The notes: generated from the sequence alone by a model not told the origin. 64,000 bases of DNA from Mesorhizobium_G sp050247155 (GCA_050247155.1 JBFWUS010000027.1:1-64000), one strand, 5' to 3'. Positions 51,992 to 61,012 are shown, numbered from the stretch's first letter. A program made the numbers and translations.

Positions 51992-52697
51992 GCATATCGG
52001 CGTCACTCTGGACCGCGTTATCTTCGCCTATGCGGAGTGGACCGTGGCGTTCGATGTGCGGGTCGCCGCTTCATCGATGACAGCAATCATGGGGGCGAGC
52101 GGTTCTGGCAAATCCACGCTTCTCAATCTCGTTGCCGGGTTCGAGGCCCCGAGCCAGGGCCGCATCCTGTTCGGAGTCCGCGACCTGACCGCAGCACCAC
52201 CGGCGCAACGCCCGGTATCGATGGTGTTTCAGGAAAACAATCTATTTTCGCACCTGACCGTCGAACAGAATGTTGGGCTTGGCCGATCGCCGGCGCTAAA
52301 GCTGACCGACACAGATCGACGCGACGTCGAGGTCGCACTCAACCGCACCGGGCTGGCGGGCAAGGAAAAGCGTTTGCCGCGCGAACTCTCAGGCGGCGAA
52401 CGCCAACGGGTGGCCTTGGCCCGCGTTCTTGTGCGCGACCGCCCGGTGCTTCTGCTCGACGAGCCGTTCGCCTCGCTCGGGCCGGCGCTGCGAAGCGATA
52501 TGCTGGACCTGCTTGCCGCTCTCCAGGCTGAAAAGCGCATGACGGTGCTTTTTGTCACCCATCACCCGGAAGACGCTAAAAAGGTTGCGGATCAGGTGGT
52601 TTTTCTCGAATCCGGACAAATTGCCGCCACCGGACCCGCGGAGCAATTCTTCAGTGTGGATGCTCCCGAAGCTTTCAAGCGCTATATCGGAGCGTGA
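51984..52697 (+). CDS. thiQ: Thiamine ABC transporter ATP-binding protein
   Basis: A 237-residue ABC ATPase. Walker A is MGASGSGKSTLLNLVAGFE, the Q-loop is FQENNLFSHLTVEQNVGLG, the signature is LSGGERQRVALARVLVR, and Walker B is PVLLLDEPFASLGPALRS, followed by the H-loop THHPED. AAGGAG precedes the ATG inside the end of thiP. It powers ThiBP and lies last in the riboswitch-controlled operon. Confidence 0.95.
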   Translation: MAEHIGVTLDRVIFAYAEWTVAFDVRVAASSMTAIMGASGSGKSTLLNLVAGFEAPSQGRILFGVRDLTAAPPAQRPVSMVFQENNLFSHLTVEQNVGLGRSPALKLTDTDRRDVEVALNRTGLAGKEKRLPRELSGGERQRVALARVLVRDRPVLLLDEPFASLGPALRSDMLDLLAALQAEKRMTVLFVTHHPEDAKKVADQVVFLESGQIAATGPAEQFFSVDAPEAFKRYIGA

Positions 52698-52840
52698 CGC
52701 GACGATTCGGCAACACCTAACCTCATCCTCCAAATTGCCCGGAAGCGGACATAATTTACCGTCACACGAGAATCATGTCCAAGGAAGCTCGCGGCTGGTG
52801 GACCTTTGTTGGCGCCAAGCCGTTGAACCGACGTTGAAAT

Positions 52841-54370
52841 GTGAAAGGACATTCGCTGACCTCTTGCGCTGAACCGATCGCGGCCCGGCCCGTCGCCACG
52901 CGCGCTGCGTTGCGCGCGGGCGTGCTGCTGCTTACGGCCGCGCTGCTTTCGGGCTGCGTCACGGCGTCGATGCCGGAGGGGGGCGGCGATGGCGACTACC
53001 AGCCGTCCAGCAACCCGATTACGGTCGACAATTCCGGGCGACGGGATCGGCTGGAAGAGATTGCGCGTCAGCAGCATCCGAAGATATTGGCCACCTATGG
53101 CGGTGAGTATGCCGATCCCAAGCTGGAACGCATGGTGGCCAAGGTGGTCGGCAATCTGACGACGGTTGCCGGCAATCCATCGCAGCTGTATCGCATCACC
53201 ATTCTCAATTCGCCCAACGTGAACGCCTTCGCGCTGCCCGGCGGCTATCTCTATGTCACGCGGGGGCTGCTGGCGCTGGCCAACGACTCCGCCGAGCTGG
53301 CGGCCGTGCTGGCGCACGAAATGGGCCATGTCACGTCCAACCACGGCATCCAAAGGCAGCAGGCCGAAGAGGCTGACGATGTCGCGGTGCGAGTCGTCAA
53401 TGATGTGCTCGGCGATCCGAAACTGCAAAAGACGGTGGAGATCCGTAACAAGCTTAGCCTCGCCCAGTTCTCGCGCAATCAGGAACTCGAGGCCGATGTG
53501 ATTGGGATACGCTCCAGTGGCCAGGCCGGTTTCGACCCCTATGCCGCTGCCCGTTTCCTGCAATCGATGGCGGCGTTCAGCAGTTTCCGCTCGGTCAGCG
53601 GCGCCAATGATGCAAGCCTGGATTTCCTGGCCAGCCATCCGAACACCCCGCAGCGTATCGAGCTTGCCCTTCGTCATGCCAGGGCGTTCGGTCAGCCTGG
53701 GGTGGGGACGCGCGATCGCGACTCCTATCTCGCCGGCATTGACGGTCTTCTGTTTGGCGATACGCCGGAAGAAGGTTTCGTGCGCGGCCAGACCTTCCTG
53801 CATCCAGGTCTCGGCATTTCTTTCTCGGTGCCAAGCGGTTTTGTCATCGACAACAGCGCTGCGGCGGTAACGGCCTCGGGTCTCGGCGACATGGCGATCC
53901 GATTTGACGGCGTGCAGATTCCGGCCGGAACCAGCCTCGCCGACTACCTGCGCAGCGGCTGGGTAGCGGGCCTCGATGATGCCAGCGTTCAGCAAACGAC
54001 GATCAACGGCTCGGAAGCTGCAACGGCGAGGGCGCAGGCCGACAACTGGAAATTCGACGTCACTGTGGTGCGCGCCGGCGGTCAGGTCTATCGGCTCCTT
54101 ACCGCAGCGCCTGTGGCGAGCACAGCGCTCGATACGGTCGCGCGATCTGTGGGCGGCAGTTTCCGTGTTCTGAGTGAGCGTGAGCGCGCCGCGTTGAAGC
54201 CGCTCAGGATACGCGTTGTCACCGTCGGGGCACGCGACAGCGTCGCGTCATTGGCAAGCCGGATGGCTGGCGTTGGCCGTCAGCAGGAGCTTTTCCGGGT
54301 GCTGAATGCGCTCGGCCCCGCCGATACGGTCGCGCCGGGCGATAAGGTGAAGATCGTCACGGACGAGTAG
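52841..54370 (+). CDS. M48 family metalloprotease lipoprotein (BepA/LoiP-like)
   Basis: A 509-residue protein. The N-terminus ends in the lipobox LLSGC, so it is likely a periplasm-facing lipoprotein. The zinc site is HEMGH (159-163) with the third ligand glutamate in QELEADVIGIRSSGQAGFDPYAAARFL. After the protease domain (to about 300) come an unassigned domain and a C-terminal LysM-like or similar segment (VGARDSVASLASRM). Relatives degrade misfolded outer-membrane proteins. The GTG start has no clear ribosome binding site, so the N-terminus may be off by a few codons. Confidence 0.9.
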   Translation: MKGHSLTSCAEPIAARPVATRAALRAGVLLLTAALLSGCVTASMPEGGGDGDYQPSSNPITVDNSGRRDRLEEIARQQHPKILATYGGEYADPKLERMVAKVVGNLTTVAGNPSQLYRITILNSPNVNAFALPGGYLYVTRGLLALANDSAELAAVLAHEMGHVTSNHGIQRQQAEEADDVAVRVVNDVLGDPKLQKTVEIRNKLSLAQFSRNQELEADVIGIRSSGQAGFDPYAAARFLQSMAAFSSFRSVSGANDASLDFLASHPNTPQRIELALRHARAFGQPGVGTRDRDSYLAGIDGLLFGDTPEEGFVRGQTFLHPGLGISFSVPSGFVIDNSAAAVTASGLGDMAIRFDGVQIPAGTSLADYLRSGWVAGLDDASVQQTTINGSEAATARAQADNWKFDVTVVRAGGQVYRLLTAAPVASTALDTVARSVGGSFRVLSERERAALKPLRIRVVTVGARDSVASLASRMAGVGRQQELFRVLNALGPADTVAPGDKVKIVTDE

Positions 54371-54390
54371 CTCACATTCGGCCGGCAAAC

Positions 54391-54422
54391 AAAAAGGCCC
54401 GGCGCGGCGGCCAGGCCTTTTT
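54391..54422. terminator. Bidirectional terminator between the M48 gene and carD
   Basis: AAAAAGGCC and GGCCTTTTT form a nine-base stem around a 14-base loop, with A and T runs at both ends. It lies 20 bp after the M48 stop and 23 bp after the carD stop, and so serves both convergent genes. Confidence 0.88.
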
Positions 54423-54445
54423 CTGTTTGCTCGGAAGTAGGGCTT

Positions 54446-55033
54446 TTACGCCGCTTCTTCCTGCTGTTCGGCTTCTTCATTGTCGGCCTTGGCGCCGCGC
54501 TTCGGACCCTTGGCGAGGTTCACTTCGATCAGACGAACGGCCTCGGTCTCCGACATCTTGTTGACCGCCGCGATCTCGCGGGCCATGCGGTCAAGCGCCG
54601 CTTCATAAAGCTGCCGCTCGGAATAAGACTGCTCCGGCTGGTTCTCGGCGCGGTAAAGGTCGCGCACGACTTCCGAGATGGATATCAGATCGCCCGAATT
54701 GATCTTGGCGTCATATTCCTGCGCGCGGCGCGACCACATGGTGCGCTTGATGCGGGCGCGGCCCTGCACGACCTTGAGCGCGCGATCGACATAATCAGTC
54801 TCGGACAGCTTGCGCATACCGATCGACACCGCCTTGGCCACCGGCACCTTCAGGCGCATCTTGTCCTTCTGGAAATCGATGACGAACAGTTCCAGCTTGT
54901 GGCCGGCAACTTCCTGCTCGTCGATCGAAACGATCTGGCCAACGCCATGAGCCGGATAAACGATAAACTCGCCGGTCTTGAAACCCTGCCGGGTCGCGGA
55001 AGGCTTCTTCTGCTGGGCGGTAGTGGTGGCCAT
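54446..55033 (-). CDS. carD: CarD family transcriptional regulator
   Basis: A 195-residue CarD/CdnL protein, which binds the RNA polymerase beta subunit and stabilises open complexes at rRNA and other promoters. The RNAP-interaction domain is FKTGEFIVYPAHGVGQIVSIDEQEVAGHKLELFVIDFQKDKMRLKVPV, and the C-terminal helical domain has the KRTMWSRRAQEYDAKINSGDLISISEVVRDLYR basic patch. The tail is acidic (EEAEQQEEAA). The start at 55033 matches the family; an upstream frame is not conserved-looking. Confidence 0.95.
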   Translation of the reverse strand: MATTTAQQKKPSATRQGFKTGEFIVYPAHGVGQIVSIDEQEVAGHKLELFVIDFQKDKMRLKVPVAKAVSIGMRKLSETDYVDRALKVVQGRARIKRTMWSRRAQEYDAKINSGDLISISEVVRDLYRAENQPEQSYSERQLYEAALDRMAREIAAVNKMSETEAVRLIEVNLAKGPKRGAKADNEEAEQQEEAA

Positions 55034-55397
55034 ACGCACGTTACTCCTTTTTGTTGCCGGTCTCTGCGGACCGGAAAGGTAAGCGCACAATCGGCTTTCG
55101 CCCCGCGACCGAAACAAAGAAAAACGCCGCAGGTTCCATTCCAATGCGACGGACCGGTTTTTCTCCGGCGCACGTCACCTTGGCTCAAAAACTACGGTCG
55201 GCCTTTCAATGATTACGGCTTGTGCGCCATTGTTGATGGGTTGCCATCGGCATGTGCACAGGGGATACCACAAAAATAGTCAAATGTCAAAGTTTTTGCT
55301 GCAAGCGCGAAGGCGCGCGCCATCTACTGCCTAAAATTAATGCAGTTGCAAATGCCACTACAGATTGTGATCGCCTGCTTAGAAAAGATTTGCCGGA
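55034..55397. other. Intergenic region upstream of carD
   Basis: About 360 bp between fdxA and carD, both on the minus strand. The first 150 bp next to carD are moderately GC-rich leader. At 55270-55390 the sequence is AT-rich, with TCAAATGTCAAAGTTTTT-like runs that may include the carD promoter and the fdxA 3' end. No gene or clear terminator is seen. Confidence 0.45.
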
Positions 55398-55736
55398 TCA
55401 GTCGCCTTCGCCGGGCTCTGCCGAAAAATACTTCTCATATTTGCCTTCCTGGCCGTCAAATTCCTTGGCCCCGGGCAATTCATCCTTCTTCTTGGTGATG
55501 TTCGGCCACTTCTCGGCATATTCGGTGTTGATTTGCAGCCATTTGTCCAAGCCGGGCTCGGTGTCCGGCTTGATCGCGTCGGCGGGACATTCCGGCTCGC
55601 ACACGCCGCAATCGATGCATTCGTCAGGGTGGATGACGAGCATGTTCTCGCCTTCGTAGAAGCAGTCGACCGGACAGACCTCAACGCAATCGGTATATTT
55701 GCACTTAATGCAGTTGTCGGTGACGATGTAGGTCAT
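55398..55736 (-). CDS. fdxA: 7Fe ferredoxin FdxA
   Basis: A 112-residue ferredoxin of the FdxA type with one 3Fe-4S and one 4Fe-4S cluster. The first cluster segment is DNCIKCKYTDCVEVCPVDCFYEG and the second is DECIDCGVCEPECPADAI. The C-terminal tail ending EKYFSAEPGEGD is the normal extension. It is an essential-type electron carrier in alphaproteobacteria, commonly located next to carD and the S4/helicase genes, as here. Confidence 0.96.
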   Translation of the reverse strand: MTYIVTDNCIKCKYTDCVEVCPVDCFYEGENMLVIHPDECIDCGVCEPECPADAIKPDTEPGLDKWLQINTEYAEKWPNITKKKDELPGAKEFDGQEGKYEKYFSAEPGEGD

Positions 55737-55866
55737 GCGCGGGCTCCGGGAGGAGGCAGTCTTTTGCCGGTGAGGTAGACCGTTTGGTCAAGGCTGGCAA
55801 GGGCGGCCAAAGCGCGCGGCGAGCCGGCTTTGGAATAGCATTCCATACCGGCAACAAAAATCGTGC

Positions 55867-56196
55867 CTATCGTTTCCCGCCGCGAAACGACGGCAATTCG
55901 TCGGGCAGCGAAGGGTCATGAGCCGCCGGCTGCGACATGTCCTCGTAAAGCGTCCGCGCCTCTTCCGCCGGACCTCGTCGAGTGCCGGGATCCAACACGC
56001 GATAGACGAGGATGCGACGCTCCAACGTGATTGTCAGAACGTCGCCAGGCTTCACCGCACCAGACGCCTGCTCGCATTTTTCGCCATTGATCCGCACGCG
56101 GCCTGACATCGCCAGCTTCTGCGCCAGCGACCGCGACTTAACTACACGCGCGAAAAACAGCCATTTGTCGATGCGCTGGCTGCCGGCTGAGACCAT
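55867..56196 (-). CDS. S4 domain RNA-binding protein (Hsp15-like)
   Basis: A 109-residue protein whose first 60 residues form an S4 domain, QRIDKWLFFARVVKSRSLAQKLAMSGRVRINGEKCEQAS, as in Hsp15/HslR, the factor that binds free 50S subunits with stalled nascent chains. The C-terminal part is short and acidic or mixed. It starts immediately after the helicase stop, so the two are co-translated and probably work on RNA together. Confidence 0.9.
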   Translation of the reverse strand: MVSAGSQRIDKWLFFARVVKSRSLAQKLAMSGRVRINGEKCEQASGAVKPGDVLTITLERRILVYRVLDPGTRRGPAEEARTLYEDMSQPAAHDPSLPDELPSFRGGKR

Positions 56197-59100
56197 CTAC
56201 TTCCGCAATTGGTCTCTGAGGGCGGCCAGCTTGGCGAACGGCGAATCCGGGTCGAAGCGAACGGGGCGCTCCTCGCGCGGTTTCTGCTGGAAGTTCGGCT
56301 TGCCCTGCTGCTTGCCGCGATGGTCAGCCTTGCCGCCACGCGGTTGGTCCTCCGGCCTGCTGTTGCCACCATGCTTGCCTTTGAAATCGCCAGGCTTGCC
56401 CTTGAAGCGGCGCTCGAAGCGCTGCTTGCCATCCGCAGATGCCTCGCCTCCTTCACGCGGTGCGCCGTCACGGCGTTGGCCGTGATGCTGCTGGCTCTGC
56501 TCGCGCCCACGCTGGCGGTTATCGCGATGATGATGGCGCGGACGGTTTTCCAGCCGCGCCGGCCGCCACAACAGGATAGGCTTGGGAGCTTCCACTGCTT
56601 CGGCTTCAGGCTCGGCTGTGGACGGCGTGGCTTCCGCTGTTGCAGCGTCGGCAGGCGCAACCGTGGCCTCATCTGCCGGCGCGGCAGCGTCGGCCTCGAC
56701 GGGCTCCGGAGCCGGCTCTATCGCTTCCTGTGTTCGTTCTTCGGCCACTGCACCGCTGTCTTCAGCGGGATTTTCGTCCACAATAGCAGTTTCCTCCACT
56801 GCTTCCGCAACGATGTCTGCCGTTGCTTCCGCTTCGGCCGACCCGGCTTCTGCGGTGGTAGCGTCTTCGACGGCATCGGCAGTGACATCCGGCGATGCTT
56901 CACCATCAGACGAGATGGTCGTTTCTTCTGCTACCGCAGCAGGCGACGCCTCAGTAACTTCAGGCTGGCTGCCTTCGGATGTTTCGGCTGCGGCAGCCTC
57001 TGCTTCCGCCTTAGCGGCTGCCGCTGCTGCCTTGTCGGCCTCGGCTTTCGCCAGCCGCTCCGCCTCGGCCCGCACATAGGACTCGTCCAGCGCTTCGAGT
57101 TTCGCCTTGATCTCCGCTGCCGGTTTCGGTTCGGCTCGATAGCCGAGGCCCTTGAGGATCTCTTCAATGTCGTCCGCTGTCGCGCCGAGGATCGACATCA
57201 TCGGTGGAGTGACGATGAAGGCCGCGCCATCATAGGCGCCGTCAGGTCGCTTGCCGGTGCCGGCACGCCAGGATAGGGCCGGCCGGATCAGATCGGCCAG
57301 CCGCTCCAAGATATCGACGCGAACCGCGCGACGGCCCAATACGCGATAGCCGGCGAGACGATAAAAATTCGGGTCGAACGTTGCATTGACAAGAACCGAG
57401 GTGCGGCCCGTTGCCAGCGCGTGGACAACATCGCCAAAACCCTGCTTGTCCTTGCCGTCGTTTTGCAGTGCCCAGAGCAGCGTCACGAGGCTCGCCGGTG
57501 CTGGCTTGATCAGCGCCGGGATAAAGATGTGGTAAGCGCCGAAGCGCACGCCCAACCGGCGCAGCGCCGCGCGGCCCTCCTGGTCGAGCGCCTTCACGTC
57601 GTCGGCGATGTCGCGGCGATTGACCAGCCCGAAATTCTCGACCAGCCGGAAGGCGATACCCTTGGCGATGCCGGTCAGTTGTTCCGCGCCTTTGAGGTCG
57701 ACCAGCGGCTTCAATTGGCTCTCGATCTGGTAGTGCACATAGCGCTCAGCACGCGCGGCAACCTTGTCGCGGGCGGCGCCGGTAAGTTGCTCGTCGGCCA
57801 GCAGGATGACGCGAGGCTTCAGCGCGTCCTCGCTTGCGGCAAGTGTCCCGACCGGCGCGCCGATCCAGCGCAGCATACCGTCCGACGCCAGGGCAAAATC
57901 GCTGTTGCCAGCAGTGGCGAATTTTTCGGCGCGCGTCTCGAATTCCGTGGCCAAGGCTTTTTGCGCCGCGGTCCGAACCGCCTTGGCGTCTTCGCCGGCG
58001 GCGGTCTGATCGGCGGTGAACCGGAAACCCTGGAGTTCGCCGACATGGTGGCCTTCGACGGTCACCGTGCCAGCCGGGCTTATTTCTGCGTCAAGCATTG
58101 CATTTTCTCTAAGGCGGCGCGTGAGGACGGAAGTCCTGCGATCAACGAAGCGTTTCGTCAACCGCTCATGCAGCGCATCCGACAATCTGTCTTCGATTTC
58201 GCGTGTCTTTTGTTGCCAATGTGTCGGATCAGCCAGCCAGCCGGGCCTGTTTGAGACAAACGTCCAGGTTCGGATTTGCGCAATACGATGCGAGAGCGTG
58301 TCGATGTCGCCCTCGACAGAATCGGCGCGCCGCACCTGATCCGACAGGTAGTTTTCATCGACATGGCCGCGCCGGACCAGATCAATATAGATCGACGCGA
58401 TGATGTCGGAATGCTGCGCCGGCGCGATCTTGCGGTAGTCGGGCAGGGCGCAGGCTTCCCATAGAAGCGCGACACGCTCCTTGCCTTTGGCCAGGTCGCG
58501 GATTTCCGGCTGCTGTGAGAGGAATTCCAGCGCCTGCTGGTCCACGGCCGGCGGAGCGCGGGTGAGACCTTCGACCGGCGCGTTAGTCTCGATCGAACGC
58601 TTCAGCCCGTCGAGGCTCGAATAGTCGAACTGCGCGGTGCGCCACTGCAGCACCTTCACCGGGTCGAAATCGTGCGCCTCGAGCTTCTGCACAAGGTCTT
58701 CGTCGAACGGATCGACTTGGCCGGTAACGCCAAAAGTGCCGTCGCGCATGTGCCGTCCGGCCCGTCCGGCGATCTGGCCGAGCTCGCCCGCATTGAGCTG
58801 GCGATATTGATAGCCGTCGAATTTTCGGTTCTGCGCGAAGGCGACGTGATCGACGTCGAGATTGAGCCCCATGCCGATTGCGTCGGTGGCGACGATGTAG
58901 TCGACGTCGCCAGACTGGTAGAGTTCCACCTGCGCATTGCGTGTGCGCGGGCTGAGCGCGCCGAGCACGACCGCCACGCCGCCCCTCTGGCGCCGGATCA
59001 GCTCGCCGATGGCGTAGACTTCGTCGGCCGAGAAGGCGACGACGGCCGAGCGCGACGGCAGGCGCGTGATCTTCTTCTGACCAGCATAGGCGAGATGCGA

Positions 59101-59577
59101 AAGGCGCGGACGGGTCACCACCGAGATGCCCTTGAGTAGCCGCTCCAGCGGCCCGCGCATCGTGGCCGCGCCGAGCAGCAGCGTCTCCTGTTTTCCGCGC
59201 AGATGTAGCAGGCGGTCGGTGAAGATATGGCCGCGCTCCAGATCACCAGCCAGTTGCACTTCGTCGATGGCGACGAAGGCCGCGTCGCTCTCGCGCGGCA
59301 TCGCCTCCACCGTGCAGACCGAATATTTCGCGCCGCCCGGCACGATCTTCTCTTCGCCGGTGATCAGCGCAACCTTGTTGGCGCCGACCTTTTCGCAGAC
59401 GCGGCCGTAGACCTCGCGCGCCAGCAGGCGCAGCGGCAGACCGATGACGCCGCTGTCATGCGCGACCATGCGTTCGATGGCGAGATGCGTCTTGCCGGTG
59501 TTGGTGGGACCAAGCACCGCCGTCACGTCGCGCCCGGAAAGGATCAACGGGTCGAACGGTCGTTCCTGAGAAATCAT
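56197..59577 (-). CDS. SUV3-like DEAD/DEAH-type RNA helicase with long low-complexity tail
   Basis: A 1126-residue helicase. Walker A is GPTNTGKT (23-30), motif II is AIDEVQLAGDLERGH, and motif VI is GELGQIAGRAGRHMRDGTFGVTG, matching the SUV3-type group that in mitochondria works with RNA-degrading complexes. An SUV3-like C-terminal domain ends near residue 770. The rest (about 350 residues) is low complexity: acidic Ala/Glu/Val repeats, then a basic tail rich in Arg, Gly, His and Gln. The tail may bind RNA or the downstream S4 protein. It reads right up to the S4 gene. Confidence 0.92.
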   Translation of the reverse strand: MISQERPFDPLILSGRDVTAVLGPTNTGKTHLAIERMVAHDSGVIGLPLRLLAREVYGRVCEKVGANKVALITGEEKIVPGGAKYSVCTVEAMPRESDAAFVAIDEVQLAGDLERGHIFTDRLLHLRGKQETLLLGAATMRGPLERLLKGISVVTRPRLSHLAYAGQKKITRLPSRSAVVAFSADEVYAIGELIRRQRGGVAVVLGALSPRTRNAQVELYQSGDVDYIVATDAIGMGLNLDVDHVAFAQNRKFDGYQYRQLNAGELGQIAGRAGRHMRDGTFGVTGQVDPFDEDLVQKLEAHDFDPVKVLQWRTAQFDYSSLDGLKRSIETNAPVEGLTRAPPAVDQQALEFLSQQPEIRDLAKGKERVALLWEACALPDYRKIAPAQHSDIIASIYIDLVRRGHVDENYLSDQVRRADSVEGDIDTLSHRIAQIRTWTFVSNRPGWLADPTHWQQKTREIEDRLSDALHERLTKRFVDRRTSVLTRRLRENAMLDAEISPAGTVTVEGHHVGELQGFRFTADQTAAGEDAKAVRTAAQKALATEFETRAEKFATAGNSDFALASDGMLRWIGAPVGTLAASEDALKPRVILLADEQLTGAARDKVAARAERYVHYQIESQLKPLVDLKGAEQLTGIAKGIAFRLVENFGLVNRRDIADDVKALDQEGRAALRRLGVRFGAYHIFIPALIKPAPASLVTLLWALQNDGKDKQGFGDVVHALATGRTSVLVNATFDPNFYRLAGYRVLGRRAVRVDILERLADLIRPALSWRAGTGKRPDGAYDGAAFIVTPPMMSILGATADDIEEILKGLGYRAEPKPAAEIKAKLEALDESYVRAEAERLAKAEADKAAAAAAKAEAEAAAAETSEGSQPEVTEASPAAVAEETTISSDGEASPDVTADAVEDATTAEAGSAEAEATADIVAEAVEETAIVDENPAEDSGAVAEERTQEAIEPAPEPVEADAAAPADEATVAPADAATAEATPSTAEPEAEAVEAPKPILLWRPARLENRPRHHHRDNRQRGREQSQQHHGQRRDGAPREGGEASADGKQRFERRFKGKPGDFKGKHGGNSRPEDQPRGGKADHRGKQQGKPNFQQKPREERPVRFDPDSPFAKLAALRDQLRK

Positions 59578-59723
59578 TGGCAGGGGAAAGCTCGCTGCGC
59601 CTTATCGGTCCGATGCGGTCTTGGGATCCGCGCGGGATAGACCACACATAGGCACTTCGCCCACAAAGAGGAAGAACTATGTCTGGAAGCCGGGCGTTTG
59701 GACAACTGGTTAACGGCTGGAAC

Positions 59724-59828
59724 GAGTCTGGAACGAATCAGCGACGAATCGCTGACTCACTCCGATTCAGCTTTTGTTCTCCGCTAAATATGGTTTCCGG
59801 CCATGCGAGTCGTACCAGATGCTGAATC
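59724..59828. promoter_or_regulatory. GANTC (CcrM methylation) site cluster
   Basis: GANTC sites start at 59724, 59735, 59746, 59754, 59764, 59807 and 59824, seven within 105 bp. Random expectation for this pentamer is below one per 105 bp. CcrM methylates these sites in alphaproteobacteria, so promoter activity here may change as the fork passes. Two more sites lie at 60019 and 60030. Confidence 0.75.
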
Positions 59829-60054
59829 GTATGGGCCAGGTCCTTCAGGCTTTGCCGAGGCAATGGTTAACGGCCTGAGAGGGTCGCTCGACCGAGCGAC
59901 GGGGAAGCAGGCTGCTTTCTGGCAAGGCGCTGAAAAATAAACAAAATCCTAACCGGTAGGCATCGGCTCGCCAGCTATCGAAGCTGCTTCCTGTTAACGC
60001 TTCGATCAAAGGCGGAACGAATCATCGACGAATCACTGCTGGATATATTTTCCT

Positions 60055-60125
60055 GTTCTGTTCACGGCTACATCTTGTGTTTCAAACAGCCTATCCACCA
60101 ATTATCCACAGGCTGTGAACAGAAC
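60055..60125. promoter_or_regulatory. Inverted repeat enclosing DnaA boxes
   Basis: GTTCTGTTCAC (60055-60065) and its complement GTGAACAGAAC (60115-60125) bracket 49 bases containing a perfect DnaA box, TTATCCACA, at 60102-60110 and a near-box, CTATCCACC, at 60091-60099. The inside is AT-rich. It is 188 bp upstream of trcR. It may be a DnaA-controlled promoter or a replication-related site. Confidence 0.55.
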
Positions 60126-60313
60126 CGCCGTGACCGGCAGCATCCGTTCCAGTTTGGCGTTAACCATTCTGCTTCAAAACGAAACAGAGGCGTCACGCGC
60201 CATTTTCGTTGCGGCTGCCGCAAATCTTCTTTATATGACGCCTACTTTCCCAAAATAGGTGGCTTGCCCACCGCCCGCGCTAGGGACGCGGGCGAACGAG
60301 AGGATTTTATCTC

Positions 60314-61012
60314 ATGGCCAACACGCTTCTCATGCCCAAGGCGACCGCCGTCTGGCTGGTCGACAGCACTGCGCTGTCCTTCGACCAGATCGCCCAGTTC
60401 TGCGGCTTACATCCGCTTGAGGTGAAGGCGATCGCGGATGGCGAGTCGGCGCAGGGCATCAAGGGCATGGACCCGATCATGACCGGCCAGTTGACCCGTG
60501 ACGAGATCAAGCGTGGCGAGGCGGATCAAAACCATCGCCTCAAATTGCAGGATCCGAAGGTCCGCGTGCCGGAATCGAAGCGCAAAGGGCCGCGCTACAC
60601 ACCGCTGTCGAAGCGTCAGGACCGGCCGAACGCGATCCTCTGGCTGGTGCGAAACCATCCGGAGTTGAAGGATGCCGCGATTTCGCGGCTCGTCGGCACG
60701 ACCAAGTCGACCATCGAACAGATTCGCGAACGCAAGCACTGGAACGCGGCCAATCTCGTGCCGATGGATCCGGTCACGCTGGGCCTCTGCTCACAGATCG
60801 ATCTCGACATCGAAGTGCAGCGCGCTTCGGCCAACAAGCCGGCAGCCGCGCCGACCGGAGACACGCTGCTGCCGGCCTCGCTGACCGAGCGGCTGCCGGT
60901 CGATGGCGACAAGCCAGCGGCCAAGAGCGAGGACGAGGAACTCGATCCGAACGCGGTATTCGCCAAGCTTTCGGCGTTGAAGTCGAAAGAGCCGCAGGAA
61001 GAGAGTGAGTAG
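60314..61012 (+). CDS. trcR: DUF1013 transcription regulator TrcR
   Basis: A 232-residue protein conserved in alphaproteobacteria. The DUF1013 family member TrcR of Caulobacter tracks with RNA polymerase and influences cell-cycle genes. Here the N-terminal TALSFDQIAQFCGLHPLEVKAIADGESAQGI segment looks like a helix-turn-helix, and the middle, LSKRQDRPNAILWLVRNHPELKDAAISRLVGTTKSTIEQIRERKHWNAANL, is the second conserved block, also helix-turn-helix-like. The C-terminal part is variable and acidic. AGAGGA lies before the start. The unusually long, motif-rich upstream region supports tight regulation. Confidence 0.92.
   Translation: MANTLLMPKATAVWLVDSTALSFDQIAQFCGLHPLEVKAIADGESAQGIKGMDPIMTGQLTRDEIKRGEADQNHRLKLQDPKVRVPESKRKGPRYTPLSKRQDRPNAILWLVRNHPELKDAAISRLVGTTKSTIEQIRERKHWNAANLVPMDPVTLGLCSQIDLDIEVQRASANKPAAAPTGDTLLPASLTERLPVDGDKPAAKSEDEELDPNAVFAKLSALKSKEPQEESE

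Larger units (their letters stand above)
59578..60313. other. 736-bp intergenic region with cell-cycle-type sites upstream of trcR
   Basis: No protein gene is supported. The region holds nine GANTC sites (seven in 59724-59828), four GTTAAC sites (59709, 59866, 59993, 60159), a perfect DnaA box at 60102-60110, and a 24-bp direct repeat with two mismatches (59731-59754 and 60015-60038). Several short hairpins occur: TCAGCGA/TCGCTGA at 59738-59755 and GTCGCTCG/CGAGCGAC at 59883-59900. Such a mixture of CcrM, CtrA-half-site-like and DnaA motifs marks cell-cycle control regions in alphaproteobacteria. Confidence 0.7.

Noticed and set aside
52682..53995. A 437-codon minus-strand frame over the M48 peptidase
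   Set aside because: The plus-strand protein has a lipobox and HEMGH site. The antisense frame is biased in composition and lacks any motif.
59578..60313. Chromosomal replication origin as a firm call
   Set aside because: Only one perfect DnaA box is present, and the usual origin neighbours of this order (hemE, parAB, gidA) are missing. It is kept as a possibility in the findings.
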